DNA from: Eubacteriales Family XIII. Incertae Sedis bacterium
Lineage (GTDB): Bacteria > Bacillota > Clostridia > Peptostreptococcales > Anaerovoracaceae
Direction of reading: 5' to 3'
DNA: 34,883 nt
NCBI GenBank assembly: GCA_031290775.1
Contig: JAITMX010000066.1
Coordinates: forward strand, 1-34,883
The notes beneath the pieces are model-generated. The model was not told the DNA's origin and did no database searches. It saw only the letters and a list, made by a program, of their open reading frames with translations. The position numbers and the translations under genes were made by a program. Every line of letters starts with the position of its first letter. Positions within the stretch are counted from its first letter, which is position 1. Shown in pieces: positions 1-7,749 of this stretch.

Positions 1-171
1 GAAAGGATTGTAAATGGACGGCAATATAAAACGCGAACGCTTGAGCGCGAGCTGTCGTCGCTGCGCGGCATAGACGACAGCCCGAAATATTTGCTGGCCC
101 TTGACCCGGAAGAGCGCAATTTTGACGGGATCCGGCAAATCAACGCGATCAAGTGGCTGTTGGGCAAATAA
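1..171 (+). CDS. 3' end of an unidentified gene (partial)
   Basis: The first frame is open from base 1 to a TAA at 169-171 and encodes 56 residues ending in IKWLLGK. The peptide is charged and mixed (it contains RTLERELSSLRGIDDSPKY), with no membrane segment and no motif I recognise. Codon use matches the genes that follow, so it is probably the real C-terminus of a gene that starts left of the window. No function is proposed. Confidence 0.5.
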   Translation, partial: ERIVNGRQYKTRTLERELSSLRGIDDSPKYLLALDPEERNFDGIRQINAIKWLLGK

Positions 172-179
172 AGCGGCAG

Positions 180-300
180 ACTGTGTGGAAAGCCCGTCAT
201 TGCGAGCAAAGCGAAGCAATCCATGAGCATTGCAATTCTAATAATCCAAAATGGATTGCTTCGCTTCGCTCGCAATGGCAGCAGCGTTTCCACACAGCCT
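180..300. repeat. dispersed palindromic repeat, copy 1
   Basis: This is a near-perfect inverted repeat of about 120 bases. The outer arms are ctgtgtggaaa (181-191) and tttccacacag (288-298). The inner arms are gtcattgcgag (196-206) and ctcgcaatggc (270-280), followed inward by gcgaagcaatccat against atggattgcttcgc. Copy 2 at 2382-2453 shares the inner arm. Short ORFs through such repeats encode DCFASLAMT-like peptides, a familiar spurious-protein signature, so no gene is called here. Confidence 0.8.
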
Positions 301-339
301 GAACCGTATCGCCAATTTTCTGCCGGGATGCCCCGCGCT

Positions 340-370
340 TTGTTATGGAAGCGCTTCCTTATGTTACAAT
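340..370 (+). promoter_or_regulatory. possible rbgA promoter with embedded palindrome
   Basis: TTGTTA (340-345) and TACAAT (365-370) lie 19 bases apart, or 18 if read as TTACAA. A perfect 12-bp palindrome, GGAAGCGCTTCC (347-358), sits between them. If the promoter is real, transcription would start within a base or two of the chosen ATG at 378. The spacing is long, so this is tentative. Confidence 0.3.
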
Positions 371-377
371 GGACGGT

Positions 378-1319
378 ATGAAAACGATCAACTGGTATCC
401 CGGGCATATGAAGAAGACGCGCGAGCTGATTGAGGCGCATCTCAAACTCGTTGATGTCGTGGCCGAGGTTTGCGACGCGCGCATACCGGCATCAAGCCGC
501 AACCCGATCATAGACGATTTGACCGCAGGCAAGCCCCGTGTCTTGGTTTTGAACAAAAGCGATTTGGCGGACGAGGATGCTACAAAAGCTTGGCTTGGGC
601 ACTTCCGGGGCAACGGGCGGCTGCGCGCCGCGCTCGCGCTGAACGCCATGAGCGGGCAGGGCGCCAGCCAATTCATGGGCAGGCTCGAACGCGTCGCGGC
701 GGACAAGGCGGCGTCCGGCACGGCACGGGCGCAGATTCCGCTGCGCCTCATGATCGTCGGCATCCCCAATTCCGGCAAGTCGTCGCTCATCAACAGGCTG
801 ACGGGCCGCAGGGCCGCCCAGGTCGGCGACAGGCCCGGCGTCACACGCGGCAAGCAATGGCTGACGCTCGAAAACGGGATGCAATTGCTCGACACGCCGG
901 GCATCCTCTGGCCCAAGTTTGAAGACCCGCAGGTCGGGCTCAACCTCGCGTTTTGCGGCTCGATCCGCGATGAGATCATGGACGTGCCCACGCTCGGGCT
1001 CGAGCTCATCCGCGTGCTTTTGCGCCGGCATCCGGGGCTGCTCGAAGCGCGCTACGGGGGGATGGGGGGGGGCGCCCGTGCAGCCGGCGGCCAAACAGGC
1101 GATGAAGGCGAAACGGAAGACGACGCGCTTGCCGCCATGGAGGCCATCGCGCTGGGGCGCGGCTTTATCCTGCCGGGCAAGCGCATCGACTATGAGCGCG
1201 CGGCGCGCGCGGTGCTCGACGAATTTCGCGCGGGCAAGCTCGGCCGCGTCACGCTTGAGCTGCCGCCGAGCCCGGGCGCGGGGCCCTCGATAGAAATGAC
1301 AGGGGCACCGGGCAAGTGA
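378..1319 (+). CDS. rbgA: Ribosome biogenesis GTPase RbgA (YlqF)
   Basis: This is a circularly permuted GTPase that acts late in 50S subunit maturation. The G motifs appear in permuted order: NKSD (residues 59-62), then the P-loop GIPNSGKSS (about 128-136), GVTRG, and DTPG (about 172-175). The start at 378 gives the family N-terminus (MKTINWYPGHM); upstream in-frame ATGs at 345 and 369 would add an unlikely leader. The protein is 313 aa, longer than the usual 280-290, because of a Gly/Ala/Glu-rich insert near residues 230-260 in the C-terminal RNA-binding part. The stop overlaps the rnhB start by four bases, so the two are translationally coupled, a common arrangement in Bacillota. Confidence 0.93.
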   Translation: MKTINWYPGHMKKTRELIEAHLKLVDVVAEVCDARIPASSRNPIIDDLTAGKPRVLVLNKSDLADEDATKAWLGHFRGNGRLRAALALNAMSGQGASQFMGRLERVAADKAASGTARAQIPLRLMIVGIPNSGKSSLINRLTGRRAAQVGDRPGVTRGKQWLTLENGMQLLDTPGILWPKFEDPQVGLNLAFCGSIRDEIMDVPTLGLELIRVLLRRHPGLLEARYGGMGGGARAAGGQTGDEGETEDDALAAMEAIALGRGFILPGKRIDYERAARAVLDEFRAGKLGRVTLELPPSPGAGPSIEMTGAPGK

Positions 1320-1990
1320 AGAAAGCGGAGCGCGAAGAATACCTGAAGCAAAAACTCGAGGATATGCTCTCCTATGAGCGGGCGCTCTGGGAAAGCGGCG
1401 TCCCGTATGCCGCGGGCATCGACGAGGTCGGGCGCGGCCCGCTCGCCGGCCCCGTCTGCGCCGCCTGCGTCGTATTGCCGCAGGGCTTTGATGTCATTGG
1501 CGTCAACGACTCAAAAAAGCTCAGCGAAAAAAAGCGCAAGGAGCTTTACGGCTTGATTGTCGGGCGGGCGCTCGCCTACGGCATCGGCCTCGTCGGAAAC
1601 GAGCGCATCGACGAGGTGAATATTTTGAACGCGACAAAAGAGGCGATGCTCGTCGCAATCACAGGCGCGGCGGCGATGCTCGCCGCAAAAGCGCCCGCAG
1701 GCGGGGGCGGCGCGGAAGCAAAGATCGGGCATCTGCTCGTCGACGCCGTCAAGCTGCCCGAGGCCGGCATCCCGGGCACGGCCATCATCAAAGGCGACGA
1801 AAAAAGCGTTTCGGTCGCGGCAGCCTCCATTGTGGCAAAGGTGACGCGCGACCGCATCATGGCCGAATTTGACAGCATCTATCCGGGTTACGGGTTTCCG
1901 TCCAACAAAGGCTACGGCACCGAAGCGCATTACGCGGGATTGCGCAAACTGGGCATGACGCCGATCCACCGCCGCACTTTTTTGAAATGA
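1316..1990 (+). CDS. rnhB: Ribonuclease HII
   Basis: RNase HII cleaves the RNA strand of RNA-DNA hybrids and removes misincorporated ribonucleotides. The 224-aa protein shows GIDEVGRGPLAGPV with the first acidic pair (D36, E37), then NDSKKLSEKKR, LLVDAVKLP (D143), KGDEKSVSVAAASIVAKVTR and the fourth acidic residue in TRDR (D179). The typical end GYGFPSNKGYGT is followed by HRRTF. It begins with GTG inside the rbgA stop (GTGA), and the reading frame supports no other plausible start. The alpha-helical N-terminal extension (about 30 residues before the catalytic core) is normal for Bacillota RnhB. Confidence 0.95.
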   Translation: MKKAEREEYLKQKLEDMLSYERALWESGVPYAAGIDEVGRGPLAGPVCAACVVLPQGFDVIGVNDSKKLSEKKRKELYGLIVGRALAYGIGLVGNERIDEVNILNATKEAMLVAITGAAAMLAAKAPAGGGGAEAKIGHLLVDAVKLPEAGIPGTAIIKGDEKSVSVAAASIVAKVTRDRIMAEFDSIYPGYGFPSNKGYGTEAHYAGLRKLGMTPIHRRTFLK

Positions 1991-2072
1991 TTTCCCCGTA
2001 AAATTCCCGGCCTTTGTGCAAAATCACAATAATGCCAAAACGGGGTAACAGTTCAGACACTAACCGTCAACC

Positions 2073-2345
2073 GTAGAGTGCCACGGTAGACGACCACGCG
2101 CTGTCGTCCTCGAATGGGACATTCCAGCGGTGAAGCACCACGCGGCGAAGCCGCTGTGATTCTCGAATGACACCTACCTGCGATTTGCTTCGAAAACCGG
2201 GTTTGGTGTTCAAACGGTCGCAAGCGACCGGGATACGTCCGCAACGCGCTAAAGCGCTGCACTCCTGACAGCCGTCCTTCCAACGATTCGCAAGGCGAAT
2301 CGGGATGCCTTTTTTCCACCCGCTTTAGCGGGTAATGGAAAAACG
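2073..2345. repeat. cluster of short hairpins in a gene-free stretch
   Basis: Between rnhB and the next gene (1991-2595) I see no credible coding sequence. This part is a string of small perfect hairpins with 2-3 nt loops: CGGTCGC-AA-GCGACCG (2215-2230 region), GCGCT-AA-AGCGC (2246-2257), GATTCGC-AAG-GCGAATC (2285-2301) and CCCGCT-TT-AGCGGG (2319-2332). There is also GCGGC-GAA-GCCGC near 2143-2155. A 22-base piece at 2073-2094 recurs with one mismatch at 26457-26478. Confidence 0.65.
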
Positions 2346-2381
2346 GACAGCGAAGCGAACGAAGTGAGCGGAGGTAGGACT

Positions 2382-2453
2382 GTCATTGCGAGCGAAGCGA
2401 AGCAATCCAGTGGTTCATGGATTGCCGCAGTCGCTACGCTCCCTCGCAATGAC
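2382..2453. repeat. dispersed palindromic repeat, copy 2
   Basis: The ends GTCATTGCGAG (2382-2392) and CTCGCAATGAC (2443-2453) are exact reverse complements. Inside are gcgaagcaatcca and tggattgccg arms. The left arm is almost identical to copy 1 at 196-222. The distal part (cagtcgctacgctcc) differs from copy 1, so the two copies belong to different subtypes. Confidence 0.8.
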
Positions 2454-2525
2454 GGCATTCCGGCAAGTGTCTGAATTGTTACAAAACGGGCCAAAACGCC
2501 GCAAATCTCAAAACACTTTCTCATT

Positions 2526-2569
2526 GCATACGGGGCGGGAGGGTGTAAAATACAGTATACCGTCTGTAT
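2526..2569 (+). promoter_or_regulatory. dyad ahead of the URO-D family gene
   Basis: ATACAG (2550-2555) and CTGTAT (2564-2569) form an inverted repeat around the AT-rich sequence TATACC. An outer GCATAC (2526-2531) pairs with GTATGC (2566-2571). The arrangement is consistent with an operator over a promoter about 30-70 bases upstream of the ATG at 2596, but no clear -35 box is visible. Confidence 0.3.
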
Positions 2570-2595
2570 GCAGGATTTGAGGGAAGGGAGAAGCC

Positions 2596-3732
2596 ATGTC
2601 CGAAGAAAAGATGAAACTTCGCGGGGATTTGCTTGCCGGGCGCGTTCCAAAGCGCGTGTTCATGCAGTTGACATTCACGCCGGAAGCCGCCTGCGGGTTG
2701 GCGGGCGTCGACCTTGTCAAAGCGCATTTCGACCCGGCGGTGAAGCAGAAAGCCTATCGCTCGGTTTGCGAGACTTTTTATTCCGATGCCTATCCGATAG
2801 AAAACGTGCGCTGGCCGGAAGTTTACGCGCCGCTCGGCGCGCGCAATTGGGTCATGAGCTCGACGGGCGCGATGCAGCACCCCGAGGTCACGTCGCTCTA
2901 TGAGGAAGACTTTGACGAATACATCGACGACGCTTTCGGCACGATCGTGAAAAAAGTCCTGCCGAGGCTCTATCCCAAGCTCGATCCCGCAAACCCCGGC
3001 GCAGGGCTCAGCCTTGCGAAAGCCTACCAGCGCTATCAGCAAACGGCCGGCGAGGAAGTCGGCTTTCAGATGCAGGCGAGCGAGGAGTTTGACTACGCGC
3101 CCGGGTTTTTCGTCGGGCTGTTTTGCGAAGCTCCGTTCGATTTTCTTTCCGACCAATTGCGCGGTTTCAAAAATATCACGATCGATGTGCGCCGCAACCC
3201 AGGCAAGGTCGAAAAGGCCGTGAATGCCTCGCTGCCGCTCATGCGCAGGCAGGCGATCCCGAGGAACCCCGCGCCCGGCGCCACCGTATTCATGCCGCTG
3301 CACTTGGCGCCCTATCTGCGCCCTGCGGATTTCGAGCGGTTTTATTGGCCGACCTTCAACGCGCTCGTGCAAGAGATACACGAGGCCGGCATGTCCTCTT
3401 TCCTGTTCGCGGAGCAGGACTGGACGCGCTATTCGGACTATCTTGCGAGCTTCCCGGAAAACCAGATCATCAAATTTGAGGACGGGGACGTGAAAAAGAT
3501 CAAGGAGGTCGTTGGCAAAAAGCAAATCATCGGCGGCTTTTTCGACCCGACGCACACGCTCACGCGCTCAAAAGAGGACTGTATCGACGAGGCAAAACGG
3601 CTGCTCGAGATCGGTATGCCGGGCGGGCGTTTCTACTTTGCGTTTGGCCGCCACGTCATCGATATCCACAGCATCGACATCGGCAAATTGGCGGCGGTCA
3701 TCGATTACGTCCACGAAAACGCGGTTTATTAA
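2596..3732 (+). CDS. URO-D (uroporphyrinogen decarboxylase) family protein, MtaA/CmuA-like
   Basis: This 378-aa protein resembles the URO-D superfamily group that includes corrinoid-dependent methyltransferases such as MtaA and CmuA. Family-like features are the N-terminal LLAGRVPKRV segment, the central FVGLFCEAPFDFLSDQLRG and the C-terminal GGRFYFAFGRHVIDIHSID barrel strand. It does not show the HxC...C zinc-binding pattern typical of MtaA, so a methyl-transfer role is uncertain. The ATG has the strong RBS GGGAAGGGAG. No corrinoid protein gene lies nearby; the next large unit is an ABC transporter operon with its own promoter. The exact substrate cannot be read from the sequence. Confidence 0.75.
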   Translation: MSEEKMKLRGDLLAGRVPKRVFMQLTFTPEAACGLAGVDLVKAHFDPAVKQKAYRSVCETFYSDAYPIENVRWPEVYAPLGARNWVMSSTGAMQHPEVTSLYEEDFDEYIDDAFGTIVKKVLPRLYPKLDPANPGAGLSLAKAYQRYQQTAGEEVGFQMQASEEFDYAPGFFVGLFCEAPFDFLSDQLRGFKNITIDVRRNPGKVEKAVNASLPLMRRQAIPRNPAPGATVFMPLHLAPYLRPADFERFYWPTFNALVQEIHEAGMSSFLFAEQDWTRYSDYLASFPENQIIKFEDGDVKKIKEVVGKKQIIGGFFDPTHTLTRSKEDCIDEAKRLLEIGMPGGRFYFAFGRHVIDIHSIDIGKLAAVIDYVHENAVY

Positions 3733-3784
3733 GGAAGCACGCGCTTCCTGAACGCTTCCTATGGCAGGGAAAGGGGAAAATACC

Positions 3785-3937
3785 ATGGCAAACGAAAAGC
3801 TTGTTTACGAAACATACGGGGACTTCAGCGCCGAACATCCCGAGTACGCCGAAAAATGGCGCGAATTCACCGAGCCGGTGATTTTGGCGGAGGACGACGG
3901 CATCTATGGATTTTTATTTGGGTATCTGCTGATTTGA
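3785..3937 (+). CDS. 50-aa hypothetical protein, possibly a truncated AhpD/CMD-like protein
   Basis: A short frame preceded by a good RBS (AAAGGGG, then ATG seven bases later) encodes 50 residues beginning MANEKLVYETYGDFSAEHPE. The first 35 residues resemble the N-terminal helix region of carboxymuconolactone-decarboxylase/AhpD-like proteins (pattern HPEY...W.EF), but the core with the CxxC motif is missing. The last 10 residues are hydrophobic and look unrelated. It is either a broken gene or a real small protein. The upstream spacer holds a hairpin GGAAGC-acgc-GCTTCC at 3733-3748. Confidence 0.4.
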   Translation: MANEKLVYETYGDFSAEHPEYAEKWREFTEPVILAEDDGIYGFLFGYLLI

Positions 3938-3942
3938 GAGGA

Positions 3943-3971
3943 TTGACATTTTACAGCAGGCTTGATATAAG
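3943..3971 (+). promoter_or_regulatory. sigma-A-type promoter of the Liv-type transporter operon
   Basis: A perfect -35 TTGACA (3943-3948) and a -10 TATAAG (3966-3971) are separated by 17 bases. Transcription would begin near 3978, leaving a leader of about 55 bases. That leader contains a small imperfect hairpin (GTTA...CCCA-ttt-TGGG...TAAC) before the RBS AGGAGGAGG at 4021-4029. Confidence 0.8.
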
Positions 3972-4034
3972 TCTGTCGTATGGTTGCGTTATCCCATTTT
4001 GGGCGGTAACGGGAAAAACAAGGAGGAGGCAAAA

Positions 4035-5357
4035 ATGAAGTTCAAAGGAAAGAAAGCTTGGGTCGTATTGCTCGCGCTCGTTTGCGCGCTGGCGCTTTCG
4101 CTTGGCGCCTGCAGCAGCGGCGGCGGAAACGCGCCGGCGCAGGGCGGCGACAGCGGCGCGCCTGCGGCCGCAGCCACAGGCGACACAATCAAGATCGGCT
4201 ATGTGCTCCCGCTCACAGGCCCGATGGCGAGCTACTCCGTCGGCGGGGTCGGCGCAAAATACATTGCCGAGGAAGCGCTCAAGGTCATCAATGACGAAAA
4301 GGGCGGCATCGACATCGGCGGCCAAAAGATGAAAGTCGAAATCGTCTGGGGCGACACGGAAAGCGATCCGACCAAGGCGCAGGAAGTCGCGACAAAGCTC
4401 GCGACAAGCGACAAGGTCAACCTGCTCTTCGGCGAGTGGACGCCCGCGACGACCAGCCCTGTTTCGGCGGTTGCCGAGCGCAACAAGATCCCCGCGATCC
4501 TCGCGAACGGGCCGGACACAAGCTGGCTCGAGGGCGGCCCCTATGATTGGTCGTTCGGTTTGTTCTTCAATTACGACTACTTCATCGACGAGTACTTCAA
4601 CGGCTGGGACAAGATGGACACGAACAAAAGGATCGGCCTCGTGCTTGACTCCAATGTTGACGGCGTCGGCATGGCGGAAATCATGAAGGCCAAAGCGCCG
4701 GAGCGCGGCTATACGATCGTCGACCCCGGACGTTTCCCCGAGGGCACAAATGACTATATGCAGGTCTTGACGCAGATCCAGAATGAAGACTGCGACATCC
4801 TCGTCGCGAGCCTGCTCAACCCCGAGCTCGTCACGGTTTGGAACCAGTGCCAGCAGCTTGGCTACACGCCGAAGACGGCGGTGCTCTCCAAAGGCATGCA
4901 TCTTGCCGCAGAGATCAACGCGCTCGGCGAGGGCAAGGGCGAGGGGCTCTGCATCGAAACGCAGTGGTCGCCGCAGTTCCCATGGATCAATTCGCTGAAC
5001 GGCAAGGATGCGCAGACGCTGTCCGATGAGTACGAAGCGGCGATTAGCTCTTCGCCGGACCTCGAGCTCGGCTGGGACTGGACGCTCTTTGAGGTCGCCT
5101 ACGACGCGCTGTCGCGCGCCGGCAGCCTCGATCCCGAAGCGATCCGCCAGGCGCTCATCGCCACCGATCTCGAAACCACCTACGGCAACATCGTGTTTGC
5201 CGAAAACCATGTCGGCTACTGCCCAATCGTGTTTGGACAGTGGGTCAAAGACGAAAAATGGGGTTACAAAAAGGTCCTCATCGCCGCAGGCCATGTACCC
5301 GAAGTGACGCAGTTCGCCGAGCCGATCTACATCCCGGGGTATGACAGCGGCAAGTAG
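4035..5357 (+). CDS. ABC transporter substrate-binding lipoprotein, Liv (type I) family
   Basis: This is an extracellular solute-binding lipoprotein for a branched-chain amino acid-type importer. The 440-aa product starts with a lipoprotein signal: KFKGKK, a hydrophobic core, then the lipobox LGAC with the modified cysteine at residue 26. A Gly/Ala/Ser/Pro-rich linker follows, then the type I fold opening IKIGYVLPLTGPMASYSVGG. The start is fixed by the near-perfect RBS AGGAGGAGG. It heads the operon SBP-LivG-LivF-LivH-LivM and overlaps the first ATPase gene by 17 bases. The ligand may be an amino acid, amide or other small polar compound; sequence alone does not decide. Confidence 0.9.
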   Translation: MKFKGKKAWVVLLALVCALALSLGACSSGGGNAPAQGGDSGAPAAAATGDTIKIGYVLPLTGPMASYSVGGVGAKYIAEEALKVINDEKGGIDIGGQKMKVEIVWGDTESDPTKAQEVATKLATSDKVNLLFGEWTPATTSPVSAVAERNKIPAILANGPDTSWLEGGPYDWSFGLFFNYDYFIDEYFNGWDKMDTNKRIGLVLDSNVDGVGMAEIMKAKAPERGYTIVDPGRFPEGTNDYMQVLTQIQNEDCDILVASLLNPELVTVWNQCQQLGYTPKTAVLSKGMHLAAEINALGEGKGEGLCIETQWSPQFPWINSLNGKDAQTLSDEYEAAISSSPDLELGWDWTLFEVAYDALSRAGSLDPEAIRQALIATDLETTYGNIVFAENHVGYCPIVFGQWVKDEKWGYKKVLIAAGHVPEVTQFAEPIYIPGYDSGK

Positions 5358-6090
5358 CGTTTTGGACGAGATTTTAAGAGTAGAAAATCTTTCCATTGCG
5401 TTCGGCCACAACCGGGTCTTAAATGACCTGAGTTTTGAAGTCTTTGAAAACGAGGTGTTGGGCATCATCGGCCCCAACGGCGCGGGCAAGACGGTGCTGC
5501 TGAATGTGTTGACGGGAATCCTCAAACCTGATTCAGGCCGCATTGTTTACAAAGGCAAGGATATCGCAAAAACAAAGATCGCCCTGCGGACGCGCATGGG
5601 CATCGGGCGCACTTTCCAGGTGCCCCGTTCGTTTGAAGGCATGAGCGTCTACGAAAACATCATGGTCGGCGGCGTATACGGGCGGCTGCTTTCGGAAAAG
5701 GAAGCGGGCGCGGGCGCGGACGAAATACTGGAGCATATCGGCATGGCGGGCCGGCGTGGCGAGATCGCGGGCGCGCTCGGCCTGCTCGACCGAAAAAGGC
5801 TCGAAATCGGCGTCGCGCTCGCGTCGAAGCCCGACCTGCTCCTGATTGACGAGGCGGCGGGCGGCCTGACGGAATCCGAAATCGCGAATATCCTCGAAAT
5901 CGTCCGCGGCGCGAAGCAAAAAGGCGTGACGGTCATCTGGATCGAACACGTCCTCCAAACGATGCTCGAAGGCACGGACCGCACGCTGTGCATCGCGGAG
6001 GGGCGCAATGTGATTTGCGGCCCGCCGCGCATGGTCATGGATTCGCCCGAAGTGCACGCGGTATACCTGGGGACGGAAGAGGATGAATAA
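5341..6090 (+). CDS. LivG-type ABC transporter ATPase
   Basis: This is the first of two cytoplasmic ATPases that energise the importer. It shows Walker A GPNGAGKT, a Q-loop in GRTFQVPRSF, Walker B LLLIDE with the catalytic Glu, and the H-loop histidine in IWIEHV. The signature motif is unusual: where LivG proteins have LSYGQ or similar, this one reads LGLLDRKRLEI, losing the glycine-rich core. Similar LGLLD/LTLVD variants occur in a subset of Liv-type ATPases, so it need not be inactive; the partner LivF has a normal motif. The ATG at 5341 overlaps the upstream gene, and no strong RBS is visible. Confidence 0.88.
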   Translation: MTAASSVLDEILRVENLSIAFGHNRVLNDLSFEVFENEVLGIIGPNGAGKTVLLNVLTGILKPDSGRIVYKGKDIAKTKIALRTRMGIGRTFQVPRSFEGMSVYENIMVGGVYGRLLSEKEAGAGADEILEHIGMAGRRGEIAGALGLLDRKRLEIGVALASKPDLLLIDEAAGGLTESEIANILEIVRGAKQKGVTVIWIEHVLQTMLEGTDRTLCIAEGRNVICGPPRMVMDSPEVHAVYLGTEEDE

Positions 6091-6805
6091 TATAATTGAA
6101 ATAAGCGGGCTGAATGTCATGCACGGGGACCTCCGCGCGCTTGCCGACGTTTCCATGAATATCGAAAGCGGAAAAATCGTTTCGATCATCGGCGCGAACG
6201 GCGCCGGCAAATCCACCCTGCTCAATACCATCATGGGCGTACACGCGCCTGCGGCCGGGGCGATACGCTTTGAGGGCAGGGACATCACGAAAATGCGGAC
6301 GAGCAAGATCGCCTCGCTCGGCCTCGCGATGACGCCCGAGGGCAGCCGCGTTTTCGCGGACATGAGCGTCATGGAAAACCTGCTGATGGGCGCGTATCTG
6401 CCCGGCGCGAAAAAAGCGAAAGCGGGGCAGCTCGAAAAAGTTTACGATATGTTCCCGGTTCTGAAAGAAAAGTCCGCGCAGCTTGCCTCGTTTCTGTCCG
6501 GCGGGCAGCGGCAGATGCTCTCGATCGCGCGCGCGATCATGATGAACCCCAAGGTGATTATCTGCGACGAAATCTCGCTCGGCCTTGCGCCCGTGATTAT
6601 CCACGATATCTACGCGAAGGTAAAGGAATTGAACGCGGAGGGGATCACGTTCCTGCTCGTCGAACAGGAAATCAAGCGCAGCCTGCGCCATGCCGACTAT
6701 TCGTATGTCATGGTCAAGGGCCGCGTCGTGATGGAAGGCAAATCGTCCGGGCTCTCCCGCGAGGCCGTCAGCGACGCGTATTTCGGAATCAACCAATTTG
6801 CGTGA
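6083..6805 (+). CDS. LivF-type ABC transporter ATPase
   Basis: This is the second ATPase of the transporter, 240 aa. Motifs are canonical: Walker A GANGAGKST, Q-loop region AMTPEGSRVF (LivF-typical), signature LSGGQRQMLSIARA, Walker B VIICDE with the SLGLAP D-loop, and H-loop replaced by Gln in LLVEQE, which is usual for LivF. The start overlaps the LivG stop by eight bases, so translation is coupled. Together with the variant signature of LivG, this suggests that one of the two composite ATP sites is non-standard. Confidence 0.92.
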   Translation: MNNIIEISGLNVMHGDLRALADVSMNIESGKIVSIIGANGAGKSTLLNTIMGVHAPAAGAIRFEGRDITKMRTSKIASLGLAMTPEGSRVFADMSVMENLLMGAYLPGAKKAKAGQLEKVYDMFPVLKEKSAQLASFLSGGQRQMLSIARAIMMNPKVIICDEISLGLAPVIIHDIYAKVKELNAEGITFLLVEQEIKRSLRHADYSYVMVKGRVVMEGKSSGLSREAVSDAYFGINQFA

Positions 6806-6863
6806 CGGGAATTTACGGGAATTTTCAGGGATGCTTTTTCAATGAAAAAGGTGGAGGGATGGA

Positions 6864-7739
6864 ATGCTTGAAACATTGCCGCAGGCAATCGTAACGGGGG
6901 TGCTGCTCGGCGGCCTGTACGCGATCATCGGGATCGGGATGTCGCTCATCTTCGGCATCATGAAACTCACAAACATCGCGCACGGCGATATCATGATCCT
7001 CGGCACTTTTCTGACGATGCACATCACGCAGTCCCTGACGGGCAACCCCATCATCGGCCTGCTGCTCACGATTGCGATCATGCTGGCTTTCGCTTTCGCG
7101 ATACAAAATTTCCTCATCAACAAGGTCATCACGAAAGGCGCGGAGCCCGCGCTGCTCGTGACATTCGGGCTGTCGATCATCATTTCAAACGCGCTGTTTC
7201 TCGTCTTCGGCGCCAATACGCATACCATCCCAAGCACGCTTGTCACGACAAACCTGATCCGCACGGCGCACGTATCCGTTTCCATGATGTATGCCGTCAG
7301 TTTCATCGTCGCCGTGGCCGTCATCGTCGCGCTTTCGCTTGTGATGAACAGGACTTCTTTCGGGCGCGCGATCCGCGCCGCGTCAAGCGACACCGTGATG
7401 TCCGAGCTGCTCGGCATCAATACAAAGCATATGTATATTTTTGCGATGATGCTGACGGTCGTGACCGCGTCCATCGCCGGCATGCTCGTGGGCATGACGT
7501 TCCCGTTCTATCCGACGACGGGCACGCAGTACCTGATCATCGCGTTCGGCGTCGTCGTGATCGGCGGCATGGGTTCGCTCCTCGGCACGTTGGTCGGCGG
7601 CATCATTTTGGGCCTCGCCCAGCTCGTCGGCGCAAACCTCATCGGGGCCACATACCAGCAGCTGATCGGGTTCATCGTGCTGCTTGTCATTCTCGCAGTC
7701 CGGCCGCAGGGGCTTCTGTCCAAAGCGGCCAGGAAATAG
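6864..7739 (+). CDS. LivH-type ABC transporter permease
   Basis: This integral membrane subunit has 291 aa and about eight hydrophobic helices. It carries the family features GVLLGGLYAIIGIGMSLIFG at the N-terminus, TNIAHGD, the AARALAAS-like loop (here GRAIRAASSD) that contacts the ATPases, and the C-terminal GGMGSLLGTLVGG segment. The ATG has the RBS GGTGGAGGG. The 58-base spacer after livF contains a compact hairpin (CTTTTTC-aat-GAAAAAG, 6834-6850) directly before that RBS, which could tune translation of the permease genes relative to the ATPases. Confidence 0.92.
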   Translation: MLETLPQAIVTGVLLGGLYAIIGIGMSLIFGIMKLTNIAHGDIMILGTFLTMHITQSLTGNPIIGLLLTIAIMLAFAFAIQNFLINKVITKGAEPALLVTFGLSIIISNALFLVFGANTHTIPSTLVTTNLIRTAHVSVSMMYAVSFIVAVAVIVALSLVMNRTSFGRAIRAASSDTVMSELLGINTKHMYIFAMMLTVVTASIAGMLVGMTFPFYPTTGTQYLIIAFGVVVIGGMGSLLGTLVGGIILGLAQLVGANLIGATYQQLIGFIVLLVILAVRPQGLLSKAARK

Positions 7740-7749
7740 GGGGTGCGAT

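Noticed and set aside
2249-2650. 133-codon - strand frame over the palindromic repeat
   Set aside because: The product contains the DCFASLAMT-type peptide produced by this dispersed repeat in many genomes; it is not a gene.
2521-3555. 344-codon - strand frame opposite the URO-D family gene
   Set aside because: Composition is rich in Arg, His and Asp, typical of antisense frames, with no RBS; the + strand gene has family motifs.
3951-5543. Long open frame on the - strand opposite the substrate-binding protein
   Set aside because: It is the antisense shadow of a GC-rich gene; the + strand has signal peptide, lipobox, RBS and promoter, and the antisense product has no recognisable domain.
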